Shown here: one piece after another, positions 6,715 to 8,588 of the stretch
How positions within the stretch are numbered: the stretch's first letter is position 1
Layout of the letters: every line of letters begins with the position of its first letter
Source of the DNA: an uncultured Bacilli bacterium
GTDB lineage: Bacteria > Bacillota_I > Bacilli_A > RF39 > UBA660
DNA length: 8,588 nucleotides
Direction: 5' to 3'
Assembly (NCBI GenBank): GCA_947629425.1
Contig: CANRDR010000063.1
Location: forward strand, 1 to 8,588
Position numbers and translations under genes: made by a program
The notes under the pieces: generated by a model
What the model saw: only the letters and a program-made list of their open reading frames with translations
Database searches by the model: none
Told to the model about the DNA's origin: nothing

Positions 6715-6928
6715 ATTTAACAAATGGTATTAAAGCCATATATCTTGCTCTTTTTACTTGTATTGCTACTTCTCTTTGATGTTTAGCACATGTACCAGTT
6801 GCACGTCTTGGTAATATTTTACCTTTTTCACTTATATATTTTAAAATAACAGGAACATTTTTATAGTCTACTGTTTTATTTGCACACATTTGGCACATTT
6901 TTTTCTTTTTACGATAAAATTCAGCCAT
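6713..6928 (-). CDS. rpsR: 30S ribosomal protein S18
   Basis: S18 pairs with S6 on the platform of the small subunit. The 71 residues contain the conserved core (ILKYISEKGKILPRRATGTC, KHQREVAIQVKRARYMALIPFV). Cys12 and Cys15 (CQMC) plus Cys47 and His50 (CAKH) could form a zinc site, the so-called C+ form of S18; metal binding is an inference. The ATG at 6928 follows a perfect AAGGAGG, which overlaps the ssb stop region; the gap to ssb is 12 bp. The stop codon is the first part of the hairpin at 6714-6693. Length is normal. Confidence 0.97.
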   Translation of the reverse strand: MAEFYRKKKKMCQMCANKTVDYKNVPVILKYISEKGKILPRRATGTCAKHQREVAIQVKRARYMALIPFVK

Positions 6929-6940
6929 TATTTTTCCTCC

Positions 6941-7411
6941 TTAAAATGGCAAATCATCATCACTTAATACTACTTCACTACCAAAGTCTTTAAATGGATC
7001 ATCAGTAATGTCTGTAGTTGGCATTTCGTTGATTTGATTTCCCGTTTGATTATAATCTGGCATTGGATCACTATATTGTGAACTGCCACTATTTTTACTG
7101 CTACTTCCTAAAAAAGTAACATTATCTGCAACAACTTCTGTTACATATCTTCTTTGTCCATCATTACCATCATAACTTCTTGTATGTATTCTTCCAACTA
7201 TACCTACTTGTGAACCTTTAGTACAATATTTAGAAACATTTTCAGCTTGTCTTCTCCAAACAACAACATTTATAAAATCAGTTGTTCTTTCTCCATTTTG
7301 ATTAGGTATACCATTTACTGCTATACTTATTTGACAAGTTGCTATGCCATTAGGTGTTGTACGTAATTCAGGATCTCTTGTTAGTCTTCCAACTAAAACT
7401 ACATTATTCAT
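6941..7411 (-). CDS. ssb: Single-stranded DNA-binding protein
   Basis: SSB coats single-stranded DNA in replication, repair and recombination and recruits partners through its C-terminal tip. The 156 residues have the OB-fold domain (1 to about 105: MNNVVLVGRLTRDPELRTT, DFINVVVWRRQAENV, GRIHTRSYDG), a Ser/Gly/Gln/Asn-rich linker, and the acidic tip DDDLPF, all typical. The length is usual for a housekeeping SSB. The ATG at 7411 lies 3 bp after the rpsF stop, with GAGGAG 6 nt upstream overlapping the rpsF end. It sits between the genes for S6 and S18, the order seen in most Bacillota, so all three share the leader upstream of rpsF. Confidence 0.98.
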   Translation of the reverse strand: MNNVVLVGRLTRDPELRTTPNGIATCQISIAVNGIPNQNGERTTDFINVVVWRRQAENVSKYCTKGSQVGIVGRIHTRSYDGNDGQRRYVTEVVADNVTFLGSSSKNSGSSQYSDPMPDYNQTGNQINEMPTTDITDDPFKDFGSEVVLSDDDLPF

Positions 7412-7414
7412 ATA

Positions 7415-7702
7415 CTACTCCTCATCTAATTTAATAATTAAATGTCTAATAACGTTTTCATTAATTCTAGCTTTACGATCAAATTCACTTATTGTATCTT
7501 TATCAGCTAGACAAACCATTACATAATAATATCCATTTTGTTCTTTTTTAATAGGATATGCTAATTTTCTATTACCCATTTCATCAACACTTTCTATTTT
7601 ACCTTTCATATCAGTAATAATAGATTTCAATTCAGAAACTTCTTTTTTTATAGCTTCATCCTCATTAGATTTTAAAATGAACATAATTTCATATTTGTTC
7701 AT
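7415..7702 (-). CDS. rpsF: 30S ribosomal protein S6
   Basis: S6 binds S18 and helical parts of the central domain of 16S rRNA. The 95 residues match the family length and pattern (MNKYEIMFIL, MGNRKLAYPIKKEQNGYYYVMVC, the FDRKARINENVIRHLIIKL segment). No Glu-rich C-terminal tail is present, which is normal outside Proteobacteria. The ATG at 7702 has a perfect AAGGAGG (7715-7709) 6 nt upstream. It is the first gene of the rpsF-ssb-rpsR transcript. The leader can form a structure that covers its ribosome site, so S6 with S18 probably represses its own mRNA. Confidence 0.97.
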   Translation of the reverse strand: MNKYEIMFILKSNEDEAIKKEVSELKSIITDMKGKIESVDEMGNRKLAYPIKKEQNGYYYVMVCLADKDTISEFDRKARINENVIRHLIIKLDEE

Positions 7703-7708
7703 AATACA

Positions 7709-7762
7709 CCTCCTTTTGGTCTATTCGGCTTAAAATTTAATTTAAGCAAGGAGCATTCGCTC
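7709..7762 (-). promoter_or_regulatory. Candidate S6:S18-binding leader (autoregulatory)
   Basis: The rpsF leader holds, in order: a small hairpin GAGC-GAAT-GCTC (7762-7751); CTCCTT (7753-7748), complementary to the rpsF ribosome site AAGGAG (7715-7710); a hairpin GCTTAAA/TTTAAGC (7747-7741 with 7734-7728, 6-nt loop); and CCG (7728-7726) on its 3' side. Known S6:S18 leaders in Bacteria have an outer stem, an inner hairpin and a conserved CCG next to it; this arrangement matches. The GAGC hairpin and the anti-ribosome-site stem share bases, so they exclude each other, offering an on/off choice. Fit to the published covariance model could not be computed here. Confidence 0.68.
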
Positions 7763-7768
7763 GAAAGT

Positions 7769-7797
7769 ATTATAACATACTAATATTTTATATGCAA
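7769..7797 (-). promoter_or_regulatory. Promoter of rpsF-ssb-rpsR
   Basis: -10 box TATAAT (7774-7769) with TG at 7777-7776 (extended -10), and a partial -35 box TTGCAT (7797-7792) at exactly 17 bp spacing. Start expected near 7762, right at the 5' end of the leader structure. Confidence 0.78.
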
Positions 7798-7866
7798 ACA
7801 AATATTGTTAAGAACTATATCTAAAAACATATATTTTTAAATATGCAAAAGATTTGAATACTTACA

Positions 7867-8588
7867 TTAATTTGTATTTATTTCATATGGAGTTAATATT
7901 GTTCCATTACCTCCTGTTAATTTAATTCCTGATTTTAATACTATAGATGGACGTATCATATGGTAAGCATTTATACCATCACTAGAATCACGGACACAAA
8001 AACTACCATTCCCTGCAGATACATCTCGACCAAAAATAGTTAATAACCACCATTTTGAATCATTATTTTTTAATTGCAAATACAAATACCCTGAATTAAC
8101 TGCTTCATCTAATGTTAGTAATCCTCCAAAATCCTTTACTGATTTATCATTTACACTGCATTTTAATGTTGTATTTTTTAAAATATATATTCTTTTATAT
8201 GATTCAGACCAAACATATTCTTTAACATCGTTATTATTAATAGCAGTATTCCACTCACCAAATTTATACCAATTGGTAGCGTTTCCCATACACCAAGTAT
8301 CCTCTTTTAATAATTTTGTATTAAAATTATTTAACCATTCATCAATTAATTGTTTTGCATTTTTTCTTCCATCTTTAGTTCCTAGTTCGTTATTTTCATA
8401 ATCAAAATCTAAAGGATTATCTACTGTCCATCCTCCTTTATAGCCCCATGAACCTTGTCCAATAAACGCATCATCACCATCTGTAGTACTTTCACATGTA
8501 TGTTCTTTATCTTCTAATATTAACTTGATTGAACCATCTCCCTCTATTCTAACAATTCTAAAGCACCTATCATTAAAATATAAATAAT
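7867..8588 (-). CDS. C-terminal part of a probable surface or secreted protein, cut by the right edge
   Basis: The frame is open from the window edge to a TAA at 7869-7867, 239 codons; the Met at 8289 is internal and not a start. Near the visible N-terminal end is YFNDRCFRIVRIEGDGSIKL, followed by a segment with many Trp, Gly and Asp (GQGSWGYKGGW), then EWLNNFNTKLLKEDTWC, a LLTLDEAVNSGYL segment, KWWLLTIFGRD, and a C-terminal block IRPSIVLKSGIKLTGGNGTI ending PYEI. This RPxIxLKS-GxGT-PYxI ending is one I recognise from secreted or prepilin-like proteins of uncultured gut Bacillota; that is recollection, not a search result. No membrane segment is visible and no clear terminator follows. The start, signal peptide and function lie outside the window. 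Confidence 0.82.
   Translation of the reverse strand, partial: YLYFNDRCFRIVRIEGDGSIKLILEDKEHTCESTTDGDDAFIGQGSWGYKGGWTVDNPLDFDYENNELGTKDGRKNAKQLIDEWLNNFNTKLLKEDTWCMGNATNWYKFGEWNTAINNNDVKEYVWSESYKRIYILKNTTLKCSVNDKSVKDFGGLLTLDEAVNSGYLYLQLKNNDSKWWLLTIFGRDVSAGNGSFCVRDSSDGINAYHMIRPSIVLKSGIKLTGGNGTILTPYEINTN

Noticed and set aside
7344..7526. Plus-strand 60-codon frame
   Set aside because: Antisense to ssb and rpsF, both certain genes.
7821..7841. AT-rich inverted repeat (TAAAAA...TTTTTA) between the right-edge gene and the rpsF promoter
   Set aside because: Only A-T pairs and no following U-run, so it is too weak to call a terminator.

Overview
The window is AT-rich throughout, except for one run of eight C/G bases near the left edge. 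All supported genes lie on the minus strand. The gene set (rpsF-ssb-rpsR, rplI-dnaB, walJ, rlmH) and the strong AGGAGG-type ribosome sites point to a low-GC Gram-positive bacterium (Bacillota, Bacilli-like). It makes a cell wall, because it encodes a secreted M23 murein hydrolase. Conserved genes use TGG for Trp and have no internal TGA, while dnaB, walJ and rlmH stop at TGA, so the standard bacterial code applies. Species cannot be told from the sequence.

Layout in the direction of transcription (right to left): (1) 8588-7867, the C-terminal 239 codons of a probable surface or secreted protein cut by the window edge. (2) 7797-6693, a promoter, a structured leader that probably gives S6:S18 feedback control, rpsF-ssb-rpsR, and a hairpin with a U-tract. 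(3) 6666-1418, a second promoter (extended -10) and a tight run rplI-dnaB-M23 peptidase-walJ-rlmH-ung, closed by a strong intrinsic terminator. Genes in this run are 7-9 bp apart or overlap by 4-7 bp, and several ribosome sites sit on the preceding stop codon. The run mixes ribosome proteins, replication (DnaB; SSB lies upstream), wall remodelling, an rRNA methylase and uracil repair: a growth and replication housekeeping block. In Bacillus, gdpP lies between rpsR and rplI; here it is absent and the two are separated by terminator plus promoter.

(4) 1321-295 is a decayed gene for a PD-(D/E)XK (Rpn/PDDEXK_2-type) nuclease. It is broken by at least three homopolymer frameshifts and one in-frame stop. 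It is also interrupted by a 196-bp element with perfect 15-bp terminal inverted repeats and an 8-bp target duplication (602-797), which looks like a small non-autonomous transposon (MITE).

(5) At the far left, 77-1 is the start of a membrane or secreted protein that runs off the window. Its promoter has perfect TTGACA and TATAAT boxes 18 bp apart, and eight consecutive G residues lie in the spacer. In DNA this AT-rich, that is the classic design of a slipped-strand phase-variation switch, and I consider it the most interesting signal here together with the TIR element. No tRNA, rRNA or CRISPR array was seen.
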